Shown here: positions 12,093 to 23,573 of the stretch, piece by piece | Position numbering within the stretch: position 1 is the stretch's first letter | Layout: the number at the start of each line of letters is the position of its first letter | Origin: Carposina sasakii | Lineage: Eukaryota; Arthropoda; Insecta; Lepidoptera; Carposinidae | Reading direction: 5' to 3' | DNA length: 64,000 nucleotides | Assembly: GCA_014607495.2 (NCBI GenBank) | Contig: CP053153.1 | Span: 3,286,001-3,350,000 of the forward strand | Made by a program: the position numbers and the translations under genes | Notes under the pieces: generated by a model | The model's database searches: none | What the model was told of the DNA's origin: nothing | What the model saw: only the letters and a program-made list of their open reading frames with translations

Positions 12093-12931
12093 TGTCGTGG
12101 CCATATTGTTAAATTGATCATTTCATGAAATGGTCGAGCATTTCATGAAGTGGTCGCATTTCATGAAGTGGCCAATTCAATTTGACCAGATCGTTAAATC
12201 GTCTACATTTCACGATTTTGTCATCCACGTTTGGCCAAATCGTATTAACAGGGTGTCCATAAAATCCGAATGTGGTAAGAGCTTATATAAATAATATATA
12301 CCGTATACCATATATAAGTATACCATAAGGTATGATGGTATGATTTTTTTTGCTATTATTTATGTGATATTTTCACAATATAATATTTAAAAACATAAAA
12401 GACTTTACAAAAGCGATTCGCATCTGGCACATCGCCGGACGCTGCCTGGGCACGCTCGCTCCGCTCGCTCGGCTCGTGCGTCATTTGTCATAGTCTAACC
12501 TAACCTAACCTAACCTATCGTAATCTAAGGTTTTTGTTTAACAATATTATTATAAACCACCATGTCTAATATACATTATACAATATAACACACTATCCGT
12601 GAACTTCTTCTGCATAGTCACCCTACTCTCTTTAATTTGTTTTATAACCTAAAAAGAAAAATCCGCCATCTTCACACATAAATAAAACGCGCGCAGCGCC
12701 TCTACCGGTGATTCATGTAACTATTTTACGATATGATCAATAATCTTGACCACTTCATGAAATGATCGGGCGTTTAGTTGCCCATATCGAGAAACGATTT
12801 TTAATCATCGATCTGCCCAAACCATATCATGATGTGGCCAATAGACAGTTGAACTTTTCATGAAATGCGACCATTTCATTAAATGCTCGACCATTTCATG
12901 AAATGATCAATTCTACGATATGGCCACGACA
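12093..12931. mobile_element. Element L, copy 1
   Basis: 839 bp with imperfect terminal inverted repeats of about 80 bp, beginning TGTCGTGGCCATAT and ending ATATGGCCACGACA. The ends are packed with repeats of the palindrome ATTTCATGAAAT separated by GGTCGAGC or GGTCGC, like a subterminal transposase-binding array. The interior has a GC-rich block (CGCTCGCTCCGCTCGCTCGG), a four-unit CCTAA run and TTTTGTCATCC segments. No transposase is present. TA-rich bases flank both sides, so any target duplication (TA or TATA) is ambiguous. A second copy lies 52 bp downstream. Confidence 0.75.
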
Positions 12932-12935
12932 TATA

Positions 12936-14132
12936 TACAAGTGTTTTTTGTTGCCACCCTTAATGAAGAGCACGCACTATATATGTCGTGGCCATATTGT
13001 TAAATTGATCATTTCATGAAATGGTCGAGCATTTCATGAAGTGGTCGCATTTCATGAAGTGGCCAATTCAATTTGACCAGATCGTTAAATCGTCTACATT
13101 TCACGATTTTGTCATCCACGTTTGGCCAAATCGTATTAACAGGGTGTCCATAAAATCCGAATGTGGTAAGAGCTTACACCATATATAAGTATACCATAAG
13201 GTATGATGGTATGATTTTTTTTGCTATTATTTATGTGATATTTTCACAATATAATATTTAAAAACATAAAAGACTTTACAAAAGCGATTCGCATCTGGCA
13301 CATCGCCGGACGCTGCCTGGGCACGCTCGCTCCGCTCGCTCGGCTCGTGCGTCATTTGTCATAGTCTAACCTAACCTAACCTAACCTATCGTAATCTAAG
13401 GTTTTTGTTTAACAATATTATTATAAACCACCATTAAGTCTAATATACATTATACAATATAACACACTATCCGTGAACTTCTTCTGCATAGTCACCCTAC
13501 TCTCTTTAATTTGTTTTATAACCTAAAAAGAAAAATCCGCCATCTTCACACATAAATAAAACGCGCGCAGCGCCTCTACCGGTGATTCATGTAACTATTT
13601 TACGATATGATCAATAATCTTGACCACTTCATGAAATGATCGGGCGTTTAGTTGCCCATATCGAGAAACGATTTTTAATCATCGATCTGCCCAAACCATA
13701 TCATGATGTGGCCAATAGACAGTTGAACTTTTCATGAAATGCGACCATTTCATGAAATGCTCGACCATTTCATGAAATGATCAATTCTACGATATGGCCA
13801 CGACATATACATCAAATAAAGTAAATTAATACTAAAAAAATGCTGGGGAAAAATTGTAACTTTCCTGAAAAAAAAAAAAAAAAAAACTTGATTAAGCGAA
13901 ATTTTAGTGTCCAGTGTTTATGCTAATTTATTTATTATTTCTCGTGAAAAAATCTTGCTACGCGCGACTATGTACATTTATGCAGCAAAACGCAGTCTAT
14001 TTACTCAACTTTGGACCCTAATATCTTGGGAACCAGACACTTCCCAGGTATGCTTCCATGGAGAAAAATGATCGTGATGATGAGGAGATTCTGTAGTTTT
14101 CGGGAACGTTGACGACCAAAAATCACCCTGTA
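12936..14132 (+). repeat. Family A MITE split by an insertion (A6)
   Basis: The left 48 bp (TACAAGTG, GTTGCCACCCTTAATGAAG) and the right part from 13806 (ACATCAAATAAAG to ATCACCCTGTA) rejoin into one family A element once element L copy 2 is removed. Uninterrupted copies read ACTCTATACATCAAAT across this point, so the insertion hit the TATA there. It also holds an 18-base A run at 13869-13886. Confidence 0.75.
12984..13805. mobile_element. Element L, copy 2, nested in family A
   Basis: 822 bp, nearly identical to copy 1 end to end. The only length differences I see are a loss of about 20 bp near 13175 (ATAAATAATATATACC in copy 1) and a 3-bp gain near 13436. The ends are TGTCGTGG and CCACGACA. 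The flanks are CACTATA on the left and TATACATC on the right, where the empty site reads CACTATACATC. That fits a duplication of up to four bases (TATA). Confidence 0.8.
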
Positions 14133-14950
14133 TAGGTATGTAAAAAAATATGTTTCTAGAACAGCAAATGAATTGACGAAATGACTTATATTTCTTTTTT
14201 ACAATTAATACTCTTAGATTACCCCCTAGCATAACAAAAATGATCAAGTACGACATGTCCTTTGATTCCTGATCTGCACGCGCTTGTTAACGGCGCGTGC
14301 GTCACGCGTGCGACAGAACGCGACTGCACTAATTGATTGCGACCCTTTTGCGCTGTTTTAGCGTTTTTACGCACGCGTGTGTGAATATCATAAATGATAG
14401 GGCTACACGAGATAAGTAGAAGCATAATATCTACTCATACATGAGGTAAGTACTGAGTACTAAAAAAATAGAGTGCACCTGAGTTTGCGCACGCACTTTG
14501 CGCTATCGTATCTCCTGCCTGCGTAGATGGCTAATCTTCTCTGAGAATGGCTACTACTACAAAAATACGGTCTGGAGGTCATAATCCAAATACTAATATA
14601 TACCTACTCATAGTAGTGTATTCCCACAGTTGGCTAGCCGGTAAGTATAAACTGAAACAAATATAGAAACCACAATAATATTAGTGTGCTCAGAATTTTC
14701 GACTTGGCAACTAGAATCACTACCCACTGCTCCGGCTGTAGATATAATGTTTCATGTTTTGAAATACTCTCACTTAGGTACACTGTTAGTGGCAAGATTT
14801 GCTAACCAATTTAGTGATGTTATACATCAAACTAGAGTGTAATTCATTAAAAACCTCTTACACAAAAATGTTCGTTGCGAAATCAGACACGAGAGTTATA
14901 CCTAATATGAAACGGACTATTACGAACTCTGCGTCATAATATTGCGTCTC
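14133..14950. other. Intergenic, nothing recognised
   Basis: A CpG-rich patch at 14275-14380 (GTTAACGGCGCGTGCGTCACG, TTTTTACGCACGCGTGTG) is open on the minus strand but codes for nothing I know. The rest is AT-rich. Confidence 0.4.
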
Positions 14951-15213
14951 GAAATATTCATATTCACACACACTTCACAACACATTGACCTAGTCCTACA
15001 CTAAGATCTCTAAGGTCTTGTGTCGTGGGTACTAAGCAACAGTATATAAATACATAGATACTTATAGAATCGGAAACAAATATCGCAATGTTAAGGTATA
15101 ATATTCTTATTCGTAAATATTCATCATATCAATGTTTGCCCTTACCGGGATTCGAACCCAGGACCAATGGCGTCGCAGGCAGGGCCACTACCTACTACGC
15201 CAATCAGTCGTCA
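14951..15213 (-). repeat. Family G tRNA-derived SINE (G1)
   Basis: On the minus strand it starts GACGACTGATTGGCGTAGTA, with the A-box region GGCGTAGTAGGTAGTGG and the B-box GGTTCGAATCC. A body follows with CAAACATTGATATGATGAAT and a 3' part with CACGACACAAGACC and TGTTGTGAAGTGTGTG. It is the best preserved SINE here apart from G3, to which it is collinear. Confidence 0.75.
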
Positions 15214-17565
15214 AATACTTGCACATTGACTGTGTCATTGGACGCAAAATTAGCAAACCCAGCCTATAACATCTAGTAGAACTAACGTCGTGTATGCCAG
15301 ACATTACACGCGTGTGTGAAAGTCAGTAATTGCTGTATGATTGCCGCCTTTTGCGACCCCTGGCTGTGATGATAGGAGCCTAGTGCGGTGTATTGTGTTC
15401 TTGTAATTACGCGCCGCTGTGCTCTCTAGGGTCATTTACGTTTGTTCGTATTAAAACAATTAGAATAATATCTCGGGCCCTCGGGGCCTAGGTAATTTTC
15501 TTGTGTGCAAGACTTGCTATGTTTGATATTGCTGAGTTAATAACATTATTCTGAACTGCAATTCTTTACATCAATCTCGTTCAATCTCATGTAAAGTATG
15601 AGTAAAAACTTGGAATTTTGTCAAAAGAACCACAGATTAGAAGTAAATAGGTAAGTAATAGTTGACAGATCAGAATGCTAGGTTTACACAGAATGTTTCA
15701 ATGTTTTTGGAAAAGTTACAGAATCTATCTATAAAATCACATGTTTATATTTCCGGATAGTATGGAGAATTCCGAAACAACTCAGCAATGTTCATACAAT
15801 CTTGAAAAGTAAACATTTGATTTGGGTCTCAAATTTTGGAAATAGGTTCTCTATAATGGGCTATTTACATAGATTTTCGCTTAACATACCCTTTCTGTTA
15901 CACCCTATATACGAGTAGGTGTAAGAAACAGGTACACCACTTAAACCATTGAGGTTTGTATGTGGTGCAGTCTGCTAATTAATAATTAGGTGCCATTGTT
16001 ATGTATAGTATAGGTATATACATTTGACCAGAATAATAAATACCTACATATTAAATTTATCGTTATAGCTATAGGTTAGTGGCATGCAGTATGACATATA
16101 TACCTATATAGAAGGCAAAGTGTTAGCAAGACACAATGGACGCCGGGACTCAGACCAGTTTACCGGAACACTGGCTTACTGCGTAGAAACGATCCACCCA
16201 ATTTAACATTGACATGTAAAAAATATTTTAACATCAAACTACTCTGTTACTATTTCTATTGTTACTCGTATATTGATACATGTTTAAAAATAAGTCTACA
16301 TCCAATATTCGAAACCACTTTGTTACTGTTTCTATCTCAGCAGAAAAATAAATCATCAAAGAGGTCTTAAATCCTGTTTGGACCTAATATGAATTATTTA
16401 TGGGTAAAGTCCATTTTCACGACCCGCTGACCTCAGCTAGGACTTCTTTGCAAATAAACAGGATTTTCATTTAGTGTCTTCAAATCTACTCAGACATCTG
16501 TGGTCGGCCAAATCTTGTCAATGATACACACGGTCCTTCAAAATTCTAAGGCTTCTTGAAAATGTAAAATATCATTTAAATCTTAAATTAGCACACATGT
16601 CGTCTTGCTTCTTTGGATATAAATAGAAAAAGACATCATTCAAAATTAAATTTAGATTTAGGTATTTGCTGCAATTTGCCCTAAATAGTATTTCTATAAG
16701 TAAATAAGTATGTAGGATTTGAAGATTTATATGTGGTTAAAATATTAGTAACAAAGTTTTCGCGTCAGTATTGATATCGTTTAAGAATTTTTTTAAATTG
16801 GTTAAGTAAGTAAGTAATCCGTTTATGAAATGTTACGATGGCAAGTGCTTATTTTTTTCAAAGTTATCAGAGACTACTTATGCAACCTTGCTATACAACC
16901 TCTTGTGTTACCTGGGTGTTGTTTCTGGAAACTTGATTAAAAAATGGTAAAATAAATTTCATGATAAACTAACACTAGACTTAATTAAATGGGTAACATT
17001 AACTATGCTTACAAAAATAATGTTTTTAACATTTAAGTATTAGTTCACATTTTGTAATCTACGCCTGTCTTATCTACTCGGTATGTTTGTTAAAATACTT
17101 TGTGTTATTAGCGTTCGCACCGACCATGTGTATCATGCATTATAGATAGTTAAAATTCAATTGTAGCTGGCCTCCCGTAGGGCATCTCGAGGGGCCCACA
17201 TTTAATAACTATAGGGGCCCATAATTGCGAAACATTCGCGGCTTTTTACACTGGGGCCCCATTGTTGCAACTAAATGCAAATTCACTTGACAGATATCTA
17301 TATTGTGACGAGGAATTTGTGTGAAGAAGGCATGGCGCATGTCGCTAGTCCAATGTTATGAGTAAACAAAAGGGTACTAAGGAGGAGACAAAATGGCTGG
17401 GAGATAACAAAGTAATATATTCATAGAACTAGCGAAAGGTGCTATTTAGCTTAGCTAGTATCGAGCCTCAAGGTACAGGCCTTGAACATAGGCTTTCCAC
17501 AACAACCTCCATTGCGACCTGTTGGATGTGGCCTGCATTCAGCATTTATCCATCCATCCATTCAA
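15214..17565. other. Intergenic, mostly featureless
   Basis: Apart from the family B half at 15733-15909 this holds AT-rich DNA. A patch at 17165-17270 is rich in GGGGCCC (GGCATCTCGAGGGGCCCACA, ATAGGGGCCCATAATTGCG, TGGGGCCCCATTG), and at 17470-17560 there is an eroded repeat. No gene is visible. Confidence 0.4.
15733..15909 (+). repeat. Family B foldback MITE, right part (B2)
   Basis: Matches the right two thirds of family B (GATAGTATGGAGAATTCCGA, TCTCAAATTTTGGAAATAGG, CTTAACATACCC) and ends TTACACCCTATA. The left arm is missing. Confidence 0.65.
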
Positions 17566-17752
17566 ATCAGCCTATTGCTATCCACTGCTGGACGTAAGCC
17601 TCCCCCAGGGCACTCCACAAGGCTACTGCCATGATTTTTGCCTATAGCCAACACGGGTAATACAGGAAGCGGTGCTGGCCACCTCTCGACAACCCTTGAT
17701 CGCCACTTATGATACCCACGGGCAAGCATGGGCTGGTGCTATTCTACTGCCG
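17566..17752 (-). repeat. Family C (RTE-tailed) element fragment (C1)
   Basis: The plus strand reads ATCAGCCTATTGCTATCCACTG and GGCCTC-like blocks, the inverse of an RTE ORF2 end (see C5). It diverges after the GATACCCACGGGC block, so the 5' part is incomplete. Confidence 0.55.
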
Positions 17753-18257
17753 ATACCAAACGGCATAAATACCCGCAGATACCAGCAGCATATACCAGGT
17801 GTATCTTATAAAGAGATATCCCTTCTGAGTTCGCTTAAGATCTTCAATTCTCCCAGTCATGGGTCAATGTCGTCGACATCCGTAACTAAAGTAATAAGTA
17901 CTACGTCTACTACTTTCGTAGACCTTATATATAATATAAGTAATAAGGCACAAAATGAACATTATATTCGTGAATAGGAATAAAATGACATACCTATAGG
18001 GTGAATATTCCCAGATTTAGGGAGAAGTATAATATTGTGTTTTAATGTCTTATTTTGTGATTTCATTGTTTTAGTAGTGATGAGAGAGGGAATGTGAATA
18101 TACCATGATTAAAATATTCGTGTTGATTCAACTACGTCGTTTATGATGACTACTGAATGCCACTTATTCTAGTGGGTATCTACATACATACATATATATG
18201 CGTGGGTTCCCGAAATGGGTTCCAGAACTGCAGAAATAGCATAGCGAGTACAGATTA

Positions 18258-18493
18258 CAGTGCAACCTTAATACGATTTCCTCGATTAAATTTAACCAAT
18301 TATGCGGCTATTCCCTTAAATTGTCCATAAGAGTATATCTTAACATTGCGAACATTTGTTGTCTATGGAACAACCTCTTTATAACGAATTTTAGTCCACC
18401 TAATCTCAACATAACAAACTTCAGTTAGACGAATTACTTGATATAACGAATATTTACTTGCTCCCTTCATTTTGTTAAACCGAGGTTGCACTT
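18258..18493. mobile_element. Tigger/pogo-like MITE
   Basis: 236 bp starting CAGTGCAACCT and ending AGGTTGCACTT, flanked on both sides by TA (18256-18257, 18494-18495). Inside, several runs read ATAACGAA or AACGAATTTTAG. Termini of the type CAGTG-AACCTCG-ATAACGA and a TA duplication are known features of the pogo/Tigger branch of Tc1-mariner elements. The interior is far too short for a transposase. Confidence 0.6.
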
Positions 18494-18919
18494 TATCAGT
18501 GACACAGGACATAGTGGGTATCTATTAGGATAGTATTGGGTAGATAGTGATCTGACAGATAAATAGATAAATGGCATTATTCATAATTCCTAGATTAGAT
18601 CTGTTATAATGACCATGAACTCTTAAAATCGGACTGCCCGATATTGACACACTGGACGCATACTCATATGCACGTGGTGAGCGCAGTACCGGGCAAATTC
18701 TTAAATTAATAATTAATATGTGTACAATATCTATTATTTTTACTAATCTAGTCACTAAAGTTTCTTGCATTACTAACTCAATATGGACTCTGTCTATGGT
18801 ATGTATAACGTGACCATTTATTTTTTGACTCAAAACGGGACATTAGTTTAATAGGTCAAATCATAATAATATGTCAACATGGAAAAAAAACAACACTTTT
18901 TAAGTCATTTGTAACATTA

Positions 18920-19011
18920 CCCAGGTATGCTTCCATGGAGAAATATGTTTGTGGTGATGAGGAGAATGCGTGGTATTCAGAAACGCTGACGACCAAAAAA
19001 CATCCTGAATA
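18920..19011 (+). repeat. Family A MITE, 3' fragment (A7)
   Basis: Only the last 90 bp of the family remain, from CCCAGGTATGCTTCCATGGAG to GACCAAAAAACATCCTGAAT. Confidence 0.65.
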
Positions 19012-19328
19012 ATACGTAGTGACTAGCATTGAACGTGTTAAAATAGAAGCGCGAGCGAAGCGAGCGCGAAATTTTTACGGTTTGTTGGCACACAAAATGT
19101 CATTTATTTTTGGAAAAAGCAGGCTCTATTTTTGACGACTAATGCATTATGGAAATGGTGATACAGGCGAAGCGAATAAGAATTATTTATTATTTTCTAC
19201 TGTTAAATCTTCGATCATTTATTTCTTAAAAATAGCATTTTTACTATATATTTTGTTATTCTCACTCAAGAATCATTATTTTTGCTTACACATGTTAGCA
19301 CAGGGGCTCCGCCCCCTGATTATTTAAT
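19012..19328. other. Intergenic, GC-rich short motifs
   Basis: Contains GCGCGAGCGAAGCGAGCGCG at 19050-19069 and GGGGCTCCGCCCCCTG at 19303-19318, both short palindromic GC-rich motifs. No gene. Confidence 0.4.
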
Positions 19329-19479
19329 TTGCAATAGCAAAGCAGCGCGATAGCGAAAATTGTACAATATTCGCGTTGAACTGTCAAAATTCCTTAGAAA
19401 TTCATTTTACGTAATATGAATTTGATAAGCTATCAGCGAATTTTGTACACTGAATTTTTTTCGCTATCGCTTTGCATTT
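19329..19479. repeat. Small foldback element
   Basis: The left arm (GCAAAGCAGCGCGATAGCGA, TTGTACAATATTCGC) pairs imperfectly with the right arm (GCGAATTTTGTACA, TCGCTATCGCTTTGC) around an ATTCATTTTACGTAATATGAAT centre. About 150 bp in all, no coding content. Confidence 0.5.
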
Positions 19480-20121
19480 ACTAGTTAGGTAGGTAATAAG
19501 GGGGCCGTATCATTATTAGTTAAGGTTGATGCGGCGCAGCTACGTCTCTAATACATAAAGCAGAATGCGCGGAGCAGGGCGGCTACATTTGGCGCACCTA
19601 AATTTTAGGTGCTATGAAATGGTGTAATTTATTGCAAAACATTCCATTCTATCAAGTTTCAGATATCATAATCAGATTTCCCGTGACATAAAAAAGAAAA
19701 AGTGTCCGGGTTTTACGGATGGCAGCCTTCTGCATGCGTCACATCGCTATGGCGGGCCGTCTACTACTCAAGTTTTTATGCGGTCTCTGAAAACGGGACA
19801 ATTTTGCGTCACGCGGTCCATGTCGGGGACACCGGGACAGATAACTGTAAAACGGGACTGTCCCGGTCAAAACAGAACGTCTGGTCACGTTAGGTATGTA
19901 CCACACTTTCTTAGTTCGTAAAGTTATCGAAACATTTCTTTCAACAGGATGCCAAAGATTAGCGCGTTCGCTATATGACGTGATGAAGTCGAACTGCTCC
20001 TACAAATCTATACCTACACTTAAAATTTGAACATAGTTTTAATAGCATTATGCATATTTATTACCAATAAACCCATAACCTAAACACTTATAACTTACAA
20101 CATAGAGTTTCATTACTATAC

Positions 20122-20195
20122 TATACGCCAACGCTCCCGGCACGCGCTGTCATATAACGTTCTATGACTGCGTGTGCCAGGAGGGTTGGCGTATA
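20122..20195. repeat. 74-nt near-perfect hairpin
   Basis: The arms 20122-20154 and 20163-20195 pair over 33 positions with four non-Watson-Crick positions, one of which is G-U. The loop is 8 nt. Outer bases are TATACGCCAAC and GTTGGCGTATA. Length and shape are like a precursor microRNA, but a tiny foldback element would look the same. It sits directly before a CTAACCTAACC run. Confidence 0.55.
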
Positions 20196-21849
20196 ACCTA
20201 ACCTAACCGACTTCAAAATAGAGAGGTTACACATCGAATAGATACGAGTATGTCACCATAGTGCGTAAAACTGAGGTAATTATTTGAAAGCCGATACATT
20301 CGCGCCCCAACTAGCCAAGGGTAGGGGGTCCTAATTGTATGGGGTGCCGCTAATTCTTTCCGAGCTTAACCCTATTTGTCGGGATTATTTAACAAGGACA
20401 ATGTAAAGAATAGGTTTTTTTCTATTACAGTTTGGGGTGGCTAGTCGTAGCCCTTATGGGGAGTTGGACTGATTTTATATTCGTGATTTGTATAAAGTAA
20501 ATATATAACTATTAATTTTAAACGAGGAAGTAATGGTTTAATAAAAAGCTGATCTTACTGAGTCTTCTGGAGTAGTAGGTCGACACTAAAAATTGTTGAC
20601 TGTTATGCATAATAGAGATTAAATAAATGCATACCGCGTAAATCACGATTTCATAATCCATTTCAATTACCTGCAATCATATGGAAATACACAGAGAAAT
20701 ACATGCACAACATTGCAAGAACAACAATTAGCGCTATAAATAAATCCAGAGTAATTTATGTCTAAAGATATCTAGATCGGAATGTCTCCCCTGGAGGGAC
20801 AGGGTGGACCCCAAGTAGTTCGCTTTGCATGTAGGTAAGTTTATGTTTTTCTACCTCGTTTCCTACTTTGGTAAAGATGGTCAACAAATAGGTAACTACA
20901 GTTGAATATGTAGCATGTTTTGAATTTCCATTACAAATATTTTTACAGAAACCGTTTATAATAATAATGTACAAAGGCGTACTTACAGAGATTTCTTTCT
21001 GCAAACCATTTGGATGTGAACGTTGGAAGTAAATGGTCGATATAAGTCAAAATTAAAAAGAAATTACAGACTATCAATTACACAGCAAACTTTAAAAAAT
21101 TTATACTCTTGGTATAGTTTCTAAATATTGCTACATATTACCGTAGATCTTTTTTGTTCATCAAAATTGTTTTGTTTTTTTAGAAATAAAGTGCTAATAA
21201 TGTAATGTTCTTATACATTGCAGTGTTTGTAATTTTGTTTATTATTGTCAGTGAACAACAAATTCACCCCGAACATATCTATGTTAGAGCGGGACCAGTT
21301 GCATTACAGCAATTAGAAAAAATAAATAAATCCTGTATTATCTTAGATCAGATCGAGCCTCCCTCACGGAGGGCGTAAGGGGATGAGACCCTATCGGAGT
21401 GGAAACTATAGATAGTAGGGAAGCTGGGATATGAGATACAATTGTAGTGGGTTATGCCTATACTATAGTTATTTTTGTTGGAATAGATATTGATTCCTCA
21501 GCAGTCTATAATTAACGTTCTGGTAGAAGGTTGACTAATGGTTTTATAAAACGTAGCAGGATTGTACATACCGCAAAAACTTATATTAAAAAAAAAATTG
21601 CAATCTAGGTATAAAGTTAAATAAAATTATAAATAGATGAGGTAGGTCCAAAACGTAATAGACTACGATAATATATGTGAATTTATATATCTATAAGCTT
21701 AATACAACTGTAGTGTAAAACTCTATACAACAAATGTTAGCTCCATTTCCAAGAAAGCACACCCTATCTTACGCTACGTAACGTTACCAACTTGCAAGCA
21801 AAATTTATAAGATTTCACTATGTGACGACGTTGATTCGCCGGAATATTC
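20196..21849. other. Intergenic, nothing recognised
   Basis: AT-rich. A short family-like LINE 3' block (AGAGATTTCTTTCTGCAAACCA) lies at 20988-21009 and a GC-rich patch (CCCTCACGGAGGGCG) at 21361-21375. No gene. Confidence 0.4.
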
Positions 21850-22001
21850 CGATCTGTCACCCTTTTTGTCCCTCTAGGGTGACAGATCTGAATAAAAAAA
21901 TGAGAAAATATTTTAACTGTCCCACTATTAGCATTAAAAATGGGACAAATAACTTTTTTCCGTTCTGTCTCCCTGTGGTAACAAAATAGGGTGACAGATC
22001 G
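21850..22001. repeat. Short MITE with GATCTGTCACCCT termini
   Basis: Outer ends 21850-21863 and 21988-22001 are perfect 14-bp inverted repeats (CGATCTGTCACCCT). A third copy at 21876-21888 makes an inner hairpin with the left end. The small element is AT-rich and non-coding. Confidence 0.55.
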
Positions 22002-22284
22002 AAACAGACTCTACATGAAATCGGCTTAATATTTGGTACAAAACATTCCGTATCTCAATCTCCCGCGCGACGCATAATTGGTCCCGATGCCAGCGATAAG
22101 GCCGTCTAGCCAGCTCCTGATTAAACCTTTACGGGTAAACAACAAAATGGCATTTCTGTCCATAGATCTAGAGTCGAAGTTGCTGCTGATAAGTTTTTGC
22201 GATGATGTGCGTGCAGTTTTCTGGCTGATTACGCTTTTGCTACTTAATGTAGATTTTCGATCACGTAGGTACCTAAATATTCTT
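22002..22284. other. Unassigned segment open on both strands
   Basis: Near 22026-22280 both strands stay open for 69-101 codons and the base composition is closer to coding than the surroundings. Neither product has a motif I recognise, and the minus frame runs into the adjoining SINE. No gene is called. Confidence 0.3.
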
Positions 22285-22440
22285 TGACGGCCGTTTGGTA
22301 TAGTTGGTAGTGATCCTGCCTGCGACGCCATAGACCCTGGGTTTGAATGCCGTACATGTAAACATTGATGATGAATAGCGATGTTTGTTTCCTAGTTTTG
22401 GATGTTTCTATACTTAACTATGTATTTATATACTGATAAA
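22285..22440 (+). repeat. Family G tRNA-derived SINE, 3'-truncated (G2)
   Basis: Starts GACGGCCGTTTGGTATAGTT, with A-box-like GGTATAGTTGGTAGTG and B-box-like GGTTTGAATGCC, then the family body (AAACATTGATGATGAATAGC). The tail after TATTTATATACTG is lost. The mutated B-box suggests an inactive copy. Confidence 0.7.
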
Positions 22441-22950
22441 ATAAACATAAGTAAACAAATTCTCTACCCTTGGTTAATTTTATTATACTTGTCTATCGAT
22501 ATATACTCATTCATTATAGTACCTACCTACCATAGGCAATATAAAATGACGGCGTTCTAAGTCATAATTAACAGTAATTAGTGGCAACACCGCAGACAGT
22601 TTCAATCAAAGCCCTTTGCTCAACAATTTTGTTTACCTAATGACGTCACGATGACATAGTGGTAGGGTTGCCAGCCTGTAATTACCCGGAATAAGGGTAA
22701 TTCGGCCCAGTGTGGCCAGGTTTTTGCTCGTTAGCCGATACAGAGTGCCTTTTGCAGCGGGAATTCTAATCGCCGAATTTCCGGGTACGCGGATAGAACA
22801 AAAACAGAATAGAATTATAACCTATAGAAGTATAGTCCGAAGGCCGATTTTAGGAATTTTTATGGGTGCAAATTTGAACCAATCGCGGCTCTGTCATTCA
22901 GTGCTCAGCGGTCAGTGGTTACGTGTGTATGTCAACCTAAAGGACATACC

Positions 22951-23027
22951 ATGACGAAATGTGCACTGAGATCCTGCCAAAACTATGCTCAAAAACATAA
23001 GAAAATAAATAACATCACATTTCACCG
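22951..23027 (+). CDS. THAP zinc-finger N-terminal exon (partial transposase)
   Basis: A frame opening at an ATG in a favourable context (ACCATGA) encodes 25 residues plus two bases. The pattern is C4-x4-C9 near the start and F24-H25 followed by an Arg codon begun by CG at the exon edge. C-x(2-4)-C followed some 15 residues later by FHRFP is the known signature of the N-terminal half of the C2CH THAP domain, which binds DNA in P-element transposases and in domesticated THAP proteins. The exon ends in the donor CG|GTAAAT exactly where FHR would continue to FP. I could not find the second THAP exon (AxP box, CxxH) downstream on this strand within the element, so the gene is truncated. Position 120 bp inside the left terminal repeat fits a transposase 5' end. 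The motif is short, so chance resemblance is not excluded. Confidence 0.5.
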
Positions 23028-23141
23028 GTAAATATTTGATGTTTTTACGTAATTTCATTGATAAAACAATAAATACACAATAAAATTTTCATATTTTTTT
23101 ATCTGTCATTGAAAACAAAATGTTGCCATAAGTATGAAATT

Positions 23142-23573
23142 TTACCCTATTTTTAAACATGCAGATTGTAGGTAAAAGTAGTTGGATCTACTTTGTCTTT
23201 GATTGATTGTGGAATTACCTGCAAGCTCTCTCACCGAATTATTTACTATACATATTGTTACTATAATATTATGTTTAAACATTACATCTTTAAAATGGGC
23301 ATCGTTCTTTCCTTTATTGAATGAAATAAAACCACGGAGAATGGCCTCACAGCTTTGTTGACATAATGACAAATTATTCAGAGGGACAATTTTTAACAGA
23401 ATATTGTATTTTTTTGTCACACTTTTGGACCAATGATGTGGAAAAGTCCGATCATCTCCTTTTAATATATTTAAATTTCACGATAATTCTACAAGAGTGT
23501 GCAAATCAGTATACTTCTCAGCATCAATAATAATTTTATCGACTATTTCCCCACATCTAGGGAAAAAACATTT
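23142..23573 (-). pseudogene. Unidentified interrupted frame inside the P-like element
   Basis: On the minus strand the frame is open from 23573 to a stop at 23142 except for one TGA at 23478-23480, about 143 codons in all. The lowest 93 codons are free of stops. The first part carries FPRCGEIVDKIII-like sequence, then DDRTFPHHWSKS, then a Leu-rich stretch with CQQSCEAIL. In DNA this AT-rich such a long frame is unusual, and the spread of hydrophobic and charged residues looks protein-like. I do not recognise a family. It runs opposite to the THAP exon, so it is either a captured fragment, a second gene of the element, or chance. The TGA argues that it is not functional. Confidence 0.3.

Noticed and set aside
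12495..12517. Telomeric TTAGG array or interstitial telomere
   Set aside because: Only four units, identical in both L copies, so part of that element. The similar run at 20194 is also too short.
14005..14256. Minus-strand frame with a product that recurs at 39116-39340
   Set aside because: The shared peptide is the translation of the family A 3' end in both places. It reflects repeat copies, not a conserved protein.
22026..22331. 101-codon minus-strand frame
   Set aside because: Its first residues are the inverse of the family G SINE head, so the start codon is in a repeat. The remainder has no recognised motif.
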